A DNA stretch of 47,570 nt from Sulfuritalea sp. GTDB taxonomy: Bacteria; Pseudomonadota; Gammaproteobacteria; Burkholderiales; Rhodocyclaceae. This document shows positions 16,292 through 24,321 of this stretch, one piece after another. Below the pieces are notes generated by a model. It searched no databases. It saw only the letters and a program-made list of their open reading frames with translations, and was not told the DNA's origin. The position numbers and the translations under genes were made by a program. Every line of letters starts with the position of its first letter. The first letter of the stretch is position 1. The stretch spans positions 1 to 47,570 of the forward strand of contig JALNZB010000025.1 in the NCBI GenBank assembly GCA_023229545.1, in the 5' to 3' direction.

Positions 16292-18880
16292 TTAGGATTG
16301 CCGGGCGACGGCGGCCTCGACATCGCTGATTTCGACGGTCGGTTTGACCACCAGCACGGCGCATTTGAGCGTGGCGATGACGCGGTCGGTGACGCTGCCT
16401 GCGATGACGCGGTTGAGGCTCTGGCCGCGATGGTGGCCGACCACGACCAGGTCGGCGTCGAGTTCCTCTACTGCATCGATGATGGCTTGCGCCGGCGCGG
16501 CGCGGACGATGCGCGTGTCGCAGACCACGCCATCGAGTTGCATCAGGCCGGCCTTGTGCGTGGTGTCCGCCAGGGCGTCCGCGCGCTGCCTGTCGTGGGC
16601 GATGGCGCAGACGATGGTGACGGGCGTGCCGGTGATCCGGGCGATCTGGGCGGCAACCTCGGCGACGTGGTCGCTGTTGTCGGTGCCGTCGCTGGCGAGG
16701 ATGACGCGCTTATGCCACATGGCCGCCTGCCAGCCGGCGACAAGGACATGGCAGGGCGCGCTACCGATGATGTGGGCAGCGGAATCGCCAAGCAGCTTGT
16801 CCTTGAGGTCGCGCGGCGGACGTCGACCGATGATGAGGATGTTGGTGTCGGCGACCGCGACCGCAGCGATGACTTCCCGCACCGGCTGTTTGCCATGACG
16901 CACGATTTCCTCGCTGTCGACGCCGGCCACGAGCGCCTGGCGCACCACCGGGGCAAGGCGCGCGCGCGCCAGCTCGTGCTCGACCGGCGAGTCGACGGCG
17001 GTCATGATGTCGAGCGTGACGCCGAAACTGCTCGCCAGGGCAATGGCGATTTCGCTCGGCACCCGCGAAAACTCGCTGCCGTCGGTGGCCAGTAGCAGGC
17101 GACGGCGACGGAAGCCGTCTGGCAATAGATTGCCGTGGCATTCCTTGAAGATGCGCGCCTTGCAGCTACGGCAGACATCGGGATCGAGCGTCCAGTAGAG
17201 CGCCTTGGTGACATCGGTCATCACCGGAAAGAAGGCGCCCTCGCCAATGTCCCTGACATAGTCGCCCTGCTTGAGGAAATCCTGCAAGCGCTGGTTGAGG
17301 CGGTAGAAATACAGGCCGCCGCCGAGCCGCCGCCGTCGCCGCGCTTCCTGCGCCAGTACCTCGGCGCCGGCGATGTCGATGTAGCTCAGACTGGCCGCCG
17401 CGATGAGCACGGACTTCTGTAGCGGATTGTCCTCGTCGATCTGCTGCAAGGCCTGCTGCACATAGCTGGCGGCGCCGAAGTACACCGCGCCGTTCACGCG
17501 CACGATGCGCAGTTGCGGGCATTCCAGCCGACCGTGGGCGCGCACGAAGTGGTAAGCGCCCTCCTCCGGCGCCGGCACCACGGGAATGATCTCGGGACGC
17601 GAGGTGCGGAAAAGAAACATCACCAGCGAAAGAAAGACGCCGATGAAAATGCCGGCTTCGAGATTGAACAGCGTGCCGAGCAGCGTCGCCGCAAGAATCG
17701 CCGACTCGGCCTTGCTGGCATGCCAGATGGCGCGGATGTGATGGAAATCGATCAGACCCCAGGCCACCAGGAACAGGATGCCGGCCATGGCGGCGGTGGG
17801 CAGGTAGGCGGCCAGCGGCGCGACCAGCAGCAGCACCAGGATCAGGAAGATCGAGGCGAAGATCGACGCCAGCGGGGTGCGCGCGCCGCCCTCGAAATTG
17901 ACGCCGCTGCGGTTGAACGAACCCGACGAGGCGTAGCCCGAGAAAAAGGCGCCGGCGATGTTGGCCAGGCCCTGGCCGATGAATTCCTGGTTGCCGTCGA
18001 TGCGCTGCTCGGAGCGCACGGCGATGGCGCGGCTGATCGACACCGCTTCGGTCAGCGCCAGCATGGTGATGACCAGCGCCGGGCCGATGGTTGCGCGCAG
18101 CGACGCCAGCGAGAAGTCCGGCATGGACAGCGGCGGCAGGTGCGCCGGCAGCGCGCCCACCGTCTTGATGCCCGTGGCATTCTGACCGAGCCATACATTG
18201 AAAACTTCGGCGACGACGCTGCCGATGACCATGGCCAGGATCATGTAGGGCAGCTTCCTGACATAGCGCCGCGCCAGAATGCCGCTCACCAGCGTGATGA
18301 CGGCGATGGCGGTGACCCACAGATTGATGTGGGCGAACTGCACGTAGAGCTGGTGGAGGGTCTCGTAGAAGGGCGCGCCACGCGGGATGTCGATGCCGAA
18401 AAAACTCTTGACCTGGCTCGCCGCAATGAGGATCGCGGCGCCGGCGGTGAAGCCGATGACCACGGTATGCGAAATGTAATTCACCAGCAGTCCCAGGCGG
18501 GCCAGCCCCAGCACCAGCTGGAAGACGCCGGCAAGGAAAGTCAGCGTCAGCACCAGGCTGATGTAATGGGCCGAGCCGGGTTCGGCCTGGTGCGACAGCG
18601 TGGCGAAGATGGCGATGGAAATCGCCGTGGTCGGGCCGGAAACCAGATGCCAGCTCGAACCGAACAGCGCGGCGACGATGGTCGGCACCATCGCCGCGTA
18701 GAGACCGTACTGCGGCGGCAGTCCGGCGATGGTGGCGAAGGCGACGCCCTGCGGCAGCACGATCAAGGCGCCGGTGAAGCCGGCGATCAGGTCGTCGCGC
18801 AGCGTTTCCCGACCGACCAGCGGCCACCATTTGAGGAAGGGCAGCCACTGGGCCAGCAGGGAGTTGCGACGGAGGATCAT
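16292..18880 (-). CDS. SulP-family anion transporter fused to STAS and two UspA domains
   Basis: An 862-aa fusion. Residues 15-425 are the SulP (SLC26-like) membrane domain, with the signature block QGVAFATIAGLPPQYGLYAA. Residues about 440-560 are a STAS domain (LIAAASLSYIDIAGAEVLAQ). Residues 570-582 hold a cysteine cluster, CRSCKARIFKECH (C570, C573, C581, H582), that could bind a metal. Residues about 594-717 and 724-847 are two universal stress protein domains; the second retains a near-canonical nucleotide-binding glycine pattern (VVGHHRGQSLNRVIAGS). SulP proteins carry sulfate, bicarbonate or related anions, but the substrate here is unknown. It is convergent with the ubiD pair; no partner gene suggests a carbon or sulfur pathway. 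Confidence 0.9.
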   Translation of the reverse strand: MILRRNSLLAQWLPFLKWWPLVGRETLRDDLIAGFTGALIVLPQGVAFATIAGLPPQYGLYAAMVPTIVAALFGSSWHLVSGPTTAISIAIFATLSHQAEPGSAHYISLVLTLTFLAGVFQLVLGLARLGLLVNYISHTVVIGFTAGAAILIAASQVKSFFGIDIPRGAPFYETLHQLYVQFAHINLWVTAIAVITLVSGILARRYVRKLPYMILAMVIGSVVAEVFNVWLGQNATGIKTVGALPAHLPPLSMPDFSLASLRATIGPALVITMLALTEAVSISRAIAVRSEQRIDGNQEFIGQGLANIAGAFFSGYASSGSFNRSGVNFEGGARTPLASIFASIFLILVLLLVAPLAAYLPTAAMAGILFLVAWGLIDFHHIRAIWHASKAESAILAATLLGTLFNLEAGIFIGVFLSLVMFLFRTSRPEIIPVVPAPEEGAYHFVRAHGRLECPQLRIVRVNGAVYFGAASYVQQALQQIDEDNPLQKSVLIAAASLSYIDIAGAEVLAQEARRRRRLGGGLYFYRLNQRLQDFLKQGDYVRDIGEGAFFPVMTDVTKALYWTLDPDVCRSCKARIFKECHGNLLPDGFRRRRLLLATDGSEFSRVPSEIAIALASSFGVTLDIMTAVDSPVEHELARARLAPVVRQALVAGVDSEEIVRHGKQPVREVIAAVAVADTNILIIGRRPPRDLKDKLLGDSAAHIIGSAPCHVLVAGWQAAMWHKRVILASDGTDNSDHVAEVAAQIARITGTPVTIVCAIAHDRQRADALADTTHKAGLMQLDGVVCDTRIVRAAPAQAIIDAVEELDADLVVVGHHRGQSLNRVIAGSVTDRVIATLKCAVLVVKPTVEISDVEAAVARQS

Positions 18881-18944
18881 GGGGTGAGGCCAGTTGCGAG
18901 GTTCCGTATCTTAGCAAGAGGCCCCAGGTGCTTCGGTCAGATGG

Positions 18945-19511
18945 TCAAGCGGTCACTTCCGCCTCCGCGCCGCGCTCCGCCACCGTTGCCAGCGTGGCCA
19001 TCTCATCGACCGAAAGCACCTTCTGGATATCCAGCAGGATGACGAACTTGCCGGCGACCTTGCCCATGCCGGCGATGAACTCGGCGCGGATCTTGGCGCC
19101 GAACGAGGGCGGCGGCTCGATCTCGCTGCCGGGAATTTCCAGGACTTCCGACACCGCATCGACCATGATGCCCAGGTCCTGTTTGTCGTCCCCCTGCCGC
19201 ACCTCGACGATGACGATGCAGGTGCGCTTGCCCACTTCGCTCTGTGTGTGACCGAAGCGCGCGGCCAGATCGACCACCGGCACCACCGATCCGCGCAGGT
19301 TGATGACGCCGCGAATGAAGGCCGGCATCATGGGGATTTCGGTCAGGTTGCCGTATTCGATGATCTCCTTGACGTTGAGGATGCCGACGGCGTACATCTC
19401 GCCGGAAAGCAAAAAAGTCAGGTATTGGTGCGCCTCTCCCGCCGCCGCCAGATGGCGGGCGGCGGTAAGCGCCTGCTGGGCGGTCGGTTGTCCCGCAACA
19501 AGGTTTCCCAT
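18945..19511 (-). CDS. cheW: CheW-like chemotaxis scaffold protein
   Basis: A 188-aa CheW-domain protein that would link CheA to the receptor. The domain runs from about residue 28 (YLTFLLSGEMYAVGILNVKE) to 170 and contains MPAFIRGVINLRGSVVPVVD, the most conserved part of the family. The first 27 residues are an Ala/Gln-rich tail. It is the last gene of the cheA-mcp-cheW cluster, 15 bases after the receptor. No cheY, cheR or cheB is in the window. Confidence 0.93.
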   Translation of the reverse strand: MGNLVAGQPTAQQALTAARHLAAAGEAHQYLTFLLSGEMYAVGILNVKEIIEYGNLTEIPMMPAFIRGVINLRGSVVPVVDLAARFGHTQSEVGKRTCIVIVEVRQGDDKQDLGIMVDAVSEVLEIPGSEIEPPPSFGAKIRAEFIAGMGKVAGKFVILLDIQKVLSVDEMATLATVAERGAEAEVTA

Positions 19512-19526
19512 GATGGTCTCCCCTGT

Positions 19527-21161
19527 TCAGAAGCGCTCGAAATCGCCTTCGGCGGCAGCAACAGCGGCCGGACGCGCGGCGCTTGCCCTGGACGCCTTGG
19601 GTGCGACGGCAGAGGCGGCCGGACGGGCGCGTTTCGCCGTACCGCCAGCGCCGACTCTTGCTTGCTCCTCGATCTTGAAGAACTCCATCAGCTCCTGAAG
19701 CTGCGCAGCCTGACCGCCCATTTCCTCGGAGGTGGCGGCGAGTTCCTCGGAGGCCGAGGCATTCTGCTGCGTGGCCTTGTTCAACTGCCCCATGGCGCCG
19801 TTGATCTGGCCGACGCCGGCACTTTGTTCCTGGCTCGCCGCCGCGATTTCCTGCACCAGGTCGGAGGTCTTCTTGATGCTGGGGACCATCTCGTCGAGCA
19901 GCTTGCCGGCCTGTTCGGCCATTTTCACCGAGGACCCGGCGAGTTGCCCGATTTCCTGCGCCGCGACCTGGCTGCGTTCGGCCAGTTTCCTGACTTCGGC
20001 GGCGACCACCGCAAAGCCTTTGCCGTGCTCGCCGGCCCGTGCCGCTTCGATGGCGGCATTCAGCGCCAGCAAATTGGTCTGGTAGGCGATGTCGTCGATG
20101 ATGCCGATCTTGCCGGCGATGGACTTCATGGCTTCGACGGTTTCCTTCACCGCCGTGCCGCCCTGGGTGGCTTCGCCGGACGACTTGGTGGCCATGTTGT
20201 CAGTGACCTTGGCGTTCTCGGTGTTTTGCGTGATGCTGGCGGTCATCTGTTCGATGCTGGCGGTGGTTTCTTCGACCGAGGCGGCCTGCTCAGAGGAGGC
20301 TTGCGACAAAGACTGCGCCGTTTGCGAGACCTGGCCGGCTGCGTTGGCGAGCGCATCGGAGGCGCCCTTGACCTCGCCGATGATCTGGCTGAGTTTCTCG
20401 ATCAGCCCCTTCTGCGCGCCCAGCATCTGGCCAATTTCGTCCTTGCTGACATCCTCGATCTTCACCGTCAGGTCGCCTTCGGCCAAGCGCTGGGTGACGA
20501 CCAGCGCCTGGCCGATGGGCTTGGTGATGCTACGGGTAACCCAGAGGGCAAACATCACCGTCAGCACAAGGGCGGCAAGTCCCAGCATCAGAATCATCCG
20601 CTCGGTCTCGGTAGCCAGCTTCGCCGCGTTGGTGCCGGTCTTTTTCATCGCATCGGACTGGTGCTTGATGATGCTGTCAACGGCCTTGAGGTAGTCGCCC
20701 TGGGTCTTGCGGACGGAGGTCACCAGCAACTCGACGGCGGCCTCGCGCTGTCCGGACTGTAGCGTCTTAAGGTATTTGTCCTGTTCGGCTTCGGTCGCCT
20801 TGCGCGCGGCAACGGCCTCCTCATATAGCTTACGGCCTTCGGCCGAGCGCATCAGCTTGTCAAGCTTGGCGAAGCCTTCGTCGATGTTCTGCTTCGTCTG
20901 AGGCAGGCGCTCGAGTTCCTTGGCCACTTGCGCTTCCTTGACCAGGGCGACGTTGCGCACGATGCGGGCAATCAGGTTGATGTTGCCGATGACGTCGTTC
21001 GCGATCACGGTCTTGGGAAACTTGTCCTCGACGACGTCATCGATGGCGCGGTCGATCTCGCCGACGCGGACGTAAGCGATTCCGGAACTGATGACCAGCA
21101 GCAGGAAGACGATGCCGAAGCCTATCCCCAGCCGGATGCCTATCTTGAGGTTGTTCAACAT
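19527..21161 (-). CDS. Methyl-accepting chemotaxis protein with C-terminal CheR-type pentapeptide
   Basis: A 544-aa receptor. TM1 is at residues 8-30, a helical periplasmic sensor (four-helix-bundle type) at 31-187, TM2 at 189-209 and HAMP at about 211-263. The signalling domain has the hairpin tip at about 352-392 (DDIAYQTNLLALNAAIEAAR). After about residue 498 comes a 40-residue Ala/Arg-rich tether ending in DFERF, which fits the aromatic-x-x-Phe pentapeptide that docks CheR or CheB in other receptors. Repeat copy C encodes residues near 502-510 in this tether. The ligand is unknown. It lies between cheA and cheW. Confidence 0.94.
   Translation of the reverse strand: MLNNLKIGIRLGIGFGIVFLLLVISSGIAYVRVGEIDRAIDDVVEDKFPKTVIANDVIGNINLIARIVRNVALVKEAQVAKELERLPQTKQNIDEGFAKLDKLMRSAEGRKLYEEAVAARKATEAEQDKYLKTLQSGQREAAVELLVTSVRKTQGDYLKAVDSIIKHQSDAMKKTGTNAAKLATETERMILMLGLAALVLTVMFALWVTRSITKPIGQALVVTQRLAEGDLTVKIEDVSKDEIGQMLGAQKGLIEKLSQIIGEVKGASDALANAAGQVSQTAQSLSQASSEQAASVEETTASIEQMTASITQNTENAKVTDNMATKSSGEATQGGTAVKETVEAMKSIAGKIGIIDDIAYQTNLLALNAAIEAARAGEHGKGFAVVAAEVRKLAERSQVAAQEIGQLAGSSVKMAEQAGKLLDEMVPSIKKTSDLVQEIAAASQEQSAGVGQINGAMGQLNKATQQNASASEELAATSEEMGGQAAQLQELMEFFKIEEQARVGAGGTAKRARPAASAVAPKASRASAARPAAVAAAEGDFERF
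19633..19657 (+). repeat. Dispersed GC-rich repeat, copy C (inside the receptor gene)
   Basis: CCGCCAGCGCCGACTC preceded by TTCGCCGTA, one core mismatch. It is read in frame on the minus strand as VGAGGTA, within the flexible tether before the pentapeptide, where an insertion would be tolerated. Confidence 0.65.
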
Positions 21162-21164
21162 GAC

Positions 21165-22466
21165 TTACTCCTTTTCGGAAACGACGGATGAGTGGGCATT
21201 GCCGACCGGTACGGCGGCATGGGAATGGTCTTCGCGCTGCGAGGCAAGCTGCGCCAGCGACTGCACGTCGAGGATCAGCGCCACCTCGCCGCTGCCGAGA
21301 ATGGTCGAGCCGCCGATACCGTGCAGATGACGGAACAAATTGCCCAATGGCTTGATGACGGTCTGAAATTCGCCCAGCAACTGGTCGACCACGATGCCGG
21401 CCTTGTGGCCCATGGCGTGGATGATGACGACGTTTTCGCGCTGCGGCGGCGGCGCCTCGACTTCGAAAAAGTCGCGCAGCCGGATGAAGGGCAGCGCCTC
21501 GCCGCGCAGGTTGAGCACATTGCCGCGCGTGGATTTGGCGCCCAGTTCCAGGCACTCGACCACGTTATCCAGCGGGATGACGTAGGAGGCGTCGTTCACC
21601 GCCACCAGAAAGCCGTCGATGATCGCCAGCGTCAGCGGCAGGCGGATGCTGAAGGTCGAGCCCTGGCCCGCTTCGGTGCGCACTTCGACCGTGCCGCGCA
21701 GGGCGGTGATGTTCTTCTTCACGACATCCATGCCGACGCCGCGTTTCGCCGCGCCGGTCGCCCGACCTTCACTTGCGAAATCGGCGTCCAGAATCAGCAT
21801 GGCGATGTCCTGATCGGAAAGCGTGGCGCCGGCATCGATCATGCCACGCTCGATGGCTTTGGCGCGGATCGCGGCCAGTGGCAGGCCGTCGCCATCGTCG
21901 CCGACTTCGATCACGATGCTGCCGGAGTCGTGGTAGGCATTCAGCGTGACCTGTCCGCGCGCGGGCTTGCCACGCGCGGCGCGCAGATCGGCGGATTCGA
22001 TGCCGTGCTCGACGGCATTCCTGACCAGGTGCAGCAAAGGGTCGCCGAGCTTTTCAGCCACGGACTTGTCGAGTTCGGTGTCGGCGCCGGTGATGACGAC
22101 GTCGACCTCCTTGGCCATTTCACGCGCGGTCTCCTCGGCGATATGGAGGTACTGCTCGAAGGTCTCGCCGATTTGCACCATGCGCAATTGCAGTGCGGAG
22201 TCGCGAATGTTTTCGACTAACCGGGCCAGCACCGAGGCCGACTCCATCATGTCCACCTGTCCGCCGCGCTGGGCAATCAGGTTAGAACTGGCGGCGGCGA
22301 TCACCATCTCGCCCACCTGGTCGATCAACTGGTCAAGCTTGTCGGCATTGACGCGGATCGTGCGCCCCCCCGCCTCCGATACGACGTTCCGGTCATCGAG
22401 GATCTCGCCTTCCGCAGGCGTTTCGGCGTCGACGCGTTTGACCAGCTTACGGGAAGATTCATCCAT
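21165..22466 (-). CDS. cheA: CheA-type histidine kinase lacking the Hpt (P1) and P2 domains
   Basis: A 433-aa protein that starts just before the P3 dimerisation domain (about 36-95). It keeps the P4 ATPase domain, with N box LLHLVRNAVEHGIE (144-157), G1 GDDGDGL (189-195) and G2 KRGVGMDVV (241-249), and the P5 CheW-like domain (about 285-410). Full CheA proteins begin with a phosphotransfer domain carrying the histidine; none is present, and the 206 bases upstream do not encode one. It could phosphorylate an Hpt protein in trans, as Rhodobacter sphaeroides CheA4 does with CheA3, or be an N-terminally truncated gene. It is followed 3 bases later by the receptor. Confidence 0.9.
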   Translation of the reverse strand: MDESSRKLVKRVDAETPAEGEILDDRNVVSEAGGRTIRVNADKLDQLIDQVGEMVIAAASSNLIAQRGGQVDMMESASVLARLVENIRDSALQLRMVQIGETFEQYLHIAEETAREMAKEVDVVITGADTELDKSVAEKLGDPLLHLVRNAVEHGIESADLRAARGKPARGQVTLNAYHDSGSIVIEVGDDGDGLPLAAIRAKAIERGMIDAGATLSDQDIAMLILDADFASEGRATGAAKRGVGMDVVKKNITALRGTVEVRTEAGQGSTFSIRLPLTLAIIDGFLVAVNDASYVIPLDNVVECLELGAKSTRGNVLNLRGEALPFIRLRDFFEVEAPPPQRENVVIIHAMGHKAGIVVDQLLGEFQTVIKPLGNLFRHLHGIGGSTILGSGEVALILDVQSLAQLASQREDHSHAAVPVGNAHSSVVSEKE

Positions 22467-22567
22467 GGATGTGTTCCTTTGTCAGGCAGGCACGCAAACG
22501 ACCAGCCATGAAGCTGTAGAAGTGACGCTTGGGGCCTGCTGAAAAGCAGATGAGCCTCCGCATAAAG

Positions 22568-22652
22568 CATTCCCACGTGCGGAATGTAGGCCGATAGGCT
22601 GCCAGCGGGAATACCGTGTTCTCCGTATTCTTCCTACCGTTACGCGGGTAGG
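22568..22652. repeat. Three consecutive short inverted repeats between gloA and cheA
   Basis: CATTCC/GGAATG (22568-22586), GAATAC/GTATTC (22609-22630) and CCTACC/GGTAGG (22633-22652) each form a perfect 6-bp stem with loops of 7 to 10 bases. The following GTAGGGCGG...GGAATACGCC resembles palindromic elements common between genes in Proteobacteria. The rest of the 22467-22672 gap shows no gene. Confidence 0.5.
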
Positions 22653-22672
22653 GCGGCAGGCGGAATACGCCG

Positions 22673-23059
22673 CTACGGCTTCTTTTCGATCAGCTCGATC
22701 TTGTAGCCGTCCGGATCTTCGACAAAGGCGATGACGGTGTTGCCGCCCTTCATCGGACCCGCCTCGCGGGTAACCTTGCCGCCGAGCTGGCGGATGGCGT
22801 CGCAGGCGGCATGGGCGTCCTCCACCGCCAGCGCAACGTGGCCGAAACCGGTGCCGATCTCGTAACGGTCGACACCCCAGTTGTAGGTCAGTTCGATGAC
22901 CGCGCCATCCGTCTCATCCTGAAAGCCGACGAAGGCCAGGGTGAACTTTCCTTCCGGGTAATCGTTGCGCCGCAACAGATGCATGCCAAGGACATCGGTA
23001 TAGAAGGCCAGCGATTTGTCCAGATCGCCGACGCGCAGCATGGTGTGCAGGATTCGCAT
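22673..23059 (-). CDS. gloA: Lactoylglutathione lyase (glyoxalase I)
   Basis: A 128-aa glyoxalase I, which isomerises the hemithioacetal of methylglyoxal and glutathione to S-lactoylglutathione. The metal-binding pattern of the family is intact: RILHTMLRVGDLDKSLAFYT holds the first His, AVIELTYNWG the first Glu, GFGHVALAVED the second His and DPDGYKIELIEK the second Glu, as in the Ni-type E. coli enzyme. I start at the ATG at 23057-23059; an ATG five codons upstream is possible. It is the last gene of the run behind glyQ. Confidence 0.95.
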   Translation of the reverse strand: MRILHTMLRVGDLDKSLAFYTDVLGMHLLRRNDYPEGKFTLAFVGFQDETDGAVIELTYNWGVDRYEIGTGFGHVALAVEDAHAACDAIRQLGGKVTREAGPMKGGNTVIAFVEDPDGYKIELIEKKP

Positions 23060-23070
23060 GTTCGTTTCCC

Positions 23071-23814
23071 TCAAAGGATCGGCAGGGCGGTGGCGCGCTG
23101 CTTGAGTTCGCTGCGGGCCGCTTTCCAGTCCGGGTAGAGCGAGCTGACTACCGACCAGAAGCGCTGGCTGTGATTCATTTCCAGCAGGTGCGCGACCTCA
23201 TGGGCGACGACGTAGTCGCCCAGGTGCGCCGGCAAATGGATCAGCCGCCAGTTCACGCGGATGCCGCTGTGCTTGCTGCAACTGCCCCAGCGCGTATGCG
23301 CCGAGGACAACGCGAGTTTTGGCGGCGCCAGATCGAGCTGGCCGGTGAAATGGGCAAGCCTCCCGGCGAAATGGGCGAGCGCCCGCTTTTGCAGGGCGCG
23401 CGTGGCCAGGCGGGACAGATCGGCCTCGGGCCGCGCTTCGAGCACCAGGATATCGGCAACCCAGCGCACCCGGTTGGCGCCGGGCAGCACGCGCACTTCG
23501 GCCTCGGTGTCGAGCAGCGGCAGGCGCGCGCCATCCTTGATGGTGAGGTGGCGCGGCCGACTGGCGTGCGCCAGTTCGTCTAGTTTCTTCAGTACCCATT
23601 CGCCATGACCCTGCACGAAAGCCTCGATCTCCGTTAGGGCGATGCGGCGCGGCGCGCCGATGCGCAGCCCGCGTTCGTCAATGGTCATGGTCAGGCGCCT
23701 GGCGCCGCTCTTGAGGCGGTAGTCGATGATGCGCCCGCCGATCAGCAGGTGGCGCGCTTTCGTTTCAGGCGGTGGCGAGGGCAGGCGGAAGAGTTTGAGC
23801 TGTTCGAGAAACAT
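23071..23814 (-). CDS. YgjP-like (DUF45) zinc metalloenzyme
   Basis: A 247-aa protein with the YgjP-like metallopeptidase fold. It has the conserved TRWGSCS (174-180), NWRLI (188-192) and an intact HEVAH at 205-209, with a third zinc ligand, probably His215, in EMNHSQRFW. From memory, the E. coli homologue YgjP has been reported as a UTP pyrophosphatase, so peptidase activity should not be assumed. It lies 9 bases after a shorter gene that looks like a degenerate copy of the same family. Confidence 0.85.
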   Translation of the reverse strand: MFLEQLKLFRLPSPPPETKARHLLIGGRIIDYRLKSGARRLTMTIDERGLRIGAPRRIALTEIEAFVQGHGEWVLKKLDELAHASRPRHLTIKDGARLPLLDTEAEVRVLPGANRVRWVADILVLEARPEADLSRLATRALQKRALAHFAGRLAHFTGQLDLAPPKLALSSAHTRWGSCSKHSGIRVNWRLIHLPAHLGDYVVAHEVAHLLEMNHSQRFWSVVSSLYPDWKAARSELKQRATALPIL

Positions 23815-23823
23815 CGCGCTGGT

Positions 23824-24321
23824 TCAGCCGGCGGCGAGCGGCGCACCGAAAAGGTCGAAGCCCTGGTCTTCCGGCGGCAAGGCCGCAATGGCGCGGGCAA
23901 TGGCCTGCTCGATGACGGCGATGGGTTGTTCGATCAGGCGCCAGTTGCAACGCAGCGTGTCGCCATCCTGCGCTTCGACCCAGTGGCCGCGCGCGGCAAA
24001 CGACAGCGCCAGACGCGGCAACCGCCGTCCCGCCAGCGCCGACTTCTGTTCGATGATCTGCAACAGGCGACGCTTGGCTTCCTCACGCAGCCAGGCTTCG
24101 GCGCGGTCCTGGATCTGGCGCGGGGTGGCTTGCGGCGGCAGCGGCAAATCCAGTGTGTCGCCTTCGCGCACGGCATCCTTGTGTTGCGTGCCGAGCACCA
24201 GACGCAGGCTGCCGCCGAGATACGCCAGCGCCGCGCCATCGTGCCAGCGACTGGCGGGATCGACCGCCGTGCCGTCGAGCTTGAGACCAAGTTGCGGATT
24301 GCGGCGGGCGGCCATGCTCAT
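23824..24321 (-). CDS. Degenerate YgjP-like protein without zinc-binding motif
   Basis: A 165-aa protein of uncertain role. It aligns by eye with the C-terminal two thirds of the adjacent YgjP-like protein: WLREEAKRRLLQIIEQ matches the helix before TRWGSC, and LRCNWRLIEQP (123-133) matches IRVNWRLIHLP. At the position of HEVAH it has RAIAA (about 143-147), and the WGSC segment is also lost (RGHWVEAQDG), so the zinc site is gone. The reading frame is open, so it is not simply a pseudogene. Its start overlaps the plsC stop by 4 bases. Repeat copy D lies inside it, read as SALAGRR. Confidence 0.7.
   Translation of the reverse strand: MSMAARRNPQLGLKLDGTAVDPASRWHDGAALAYLGGSLRLVLGTQHKDAVREGDTLDLPLPPQATPRQIQDRAEAWLREEAKRRLLQIIEQKSALAGRRLPRLALSFAARGHWVEAQDGDTLRCNWRLIEQPIAVIEQAIARAIAALPPEDQGFDLFGAPLAAG
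24020..24045 (+). repeat. Dispersed GC-rich repeat, copy D (inside the degenerate YgjP-like gene)
   Basis: A perfect core CCGCCAGCGCCGACTT preceded by ACCGCCGTC and followed by CTG. On the coding (minus) strand it is read as SALAGRR, a different frame from copy C. Confidence 0.65.

Noticed and set aside
17513..19042. 509-codon plus-strand open frame rich in Arg, Asp and Gly
   Set aside because: It is antisense to the SulP fusion and cheW; its low-complexity composition reflects GC-rich third positions.
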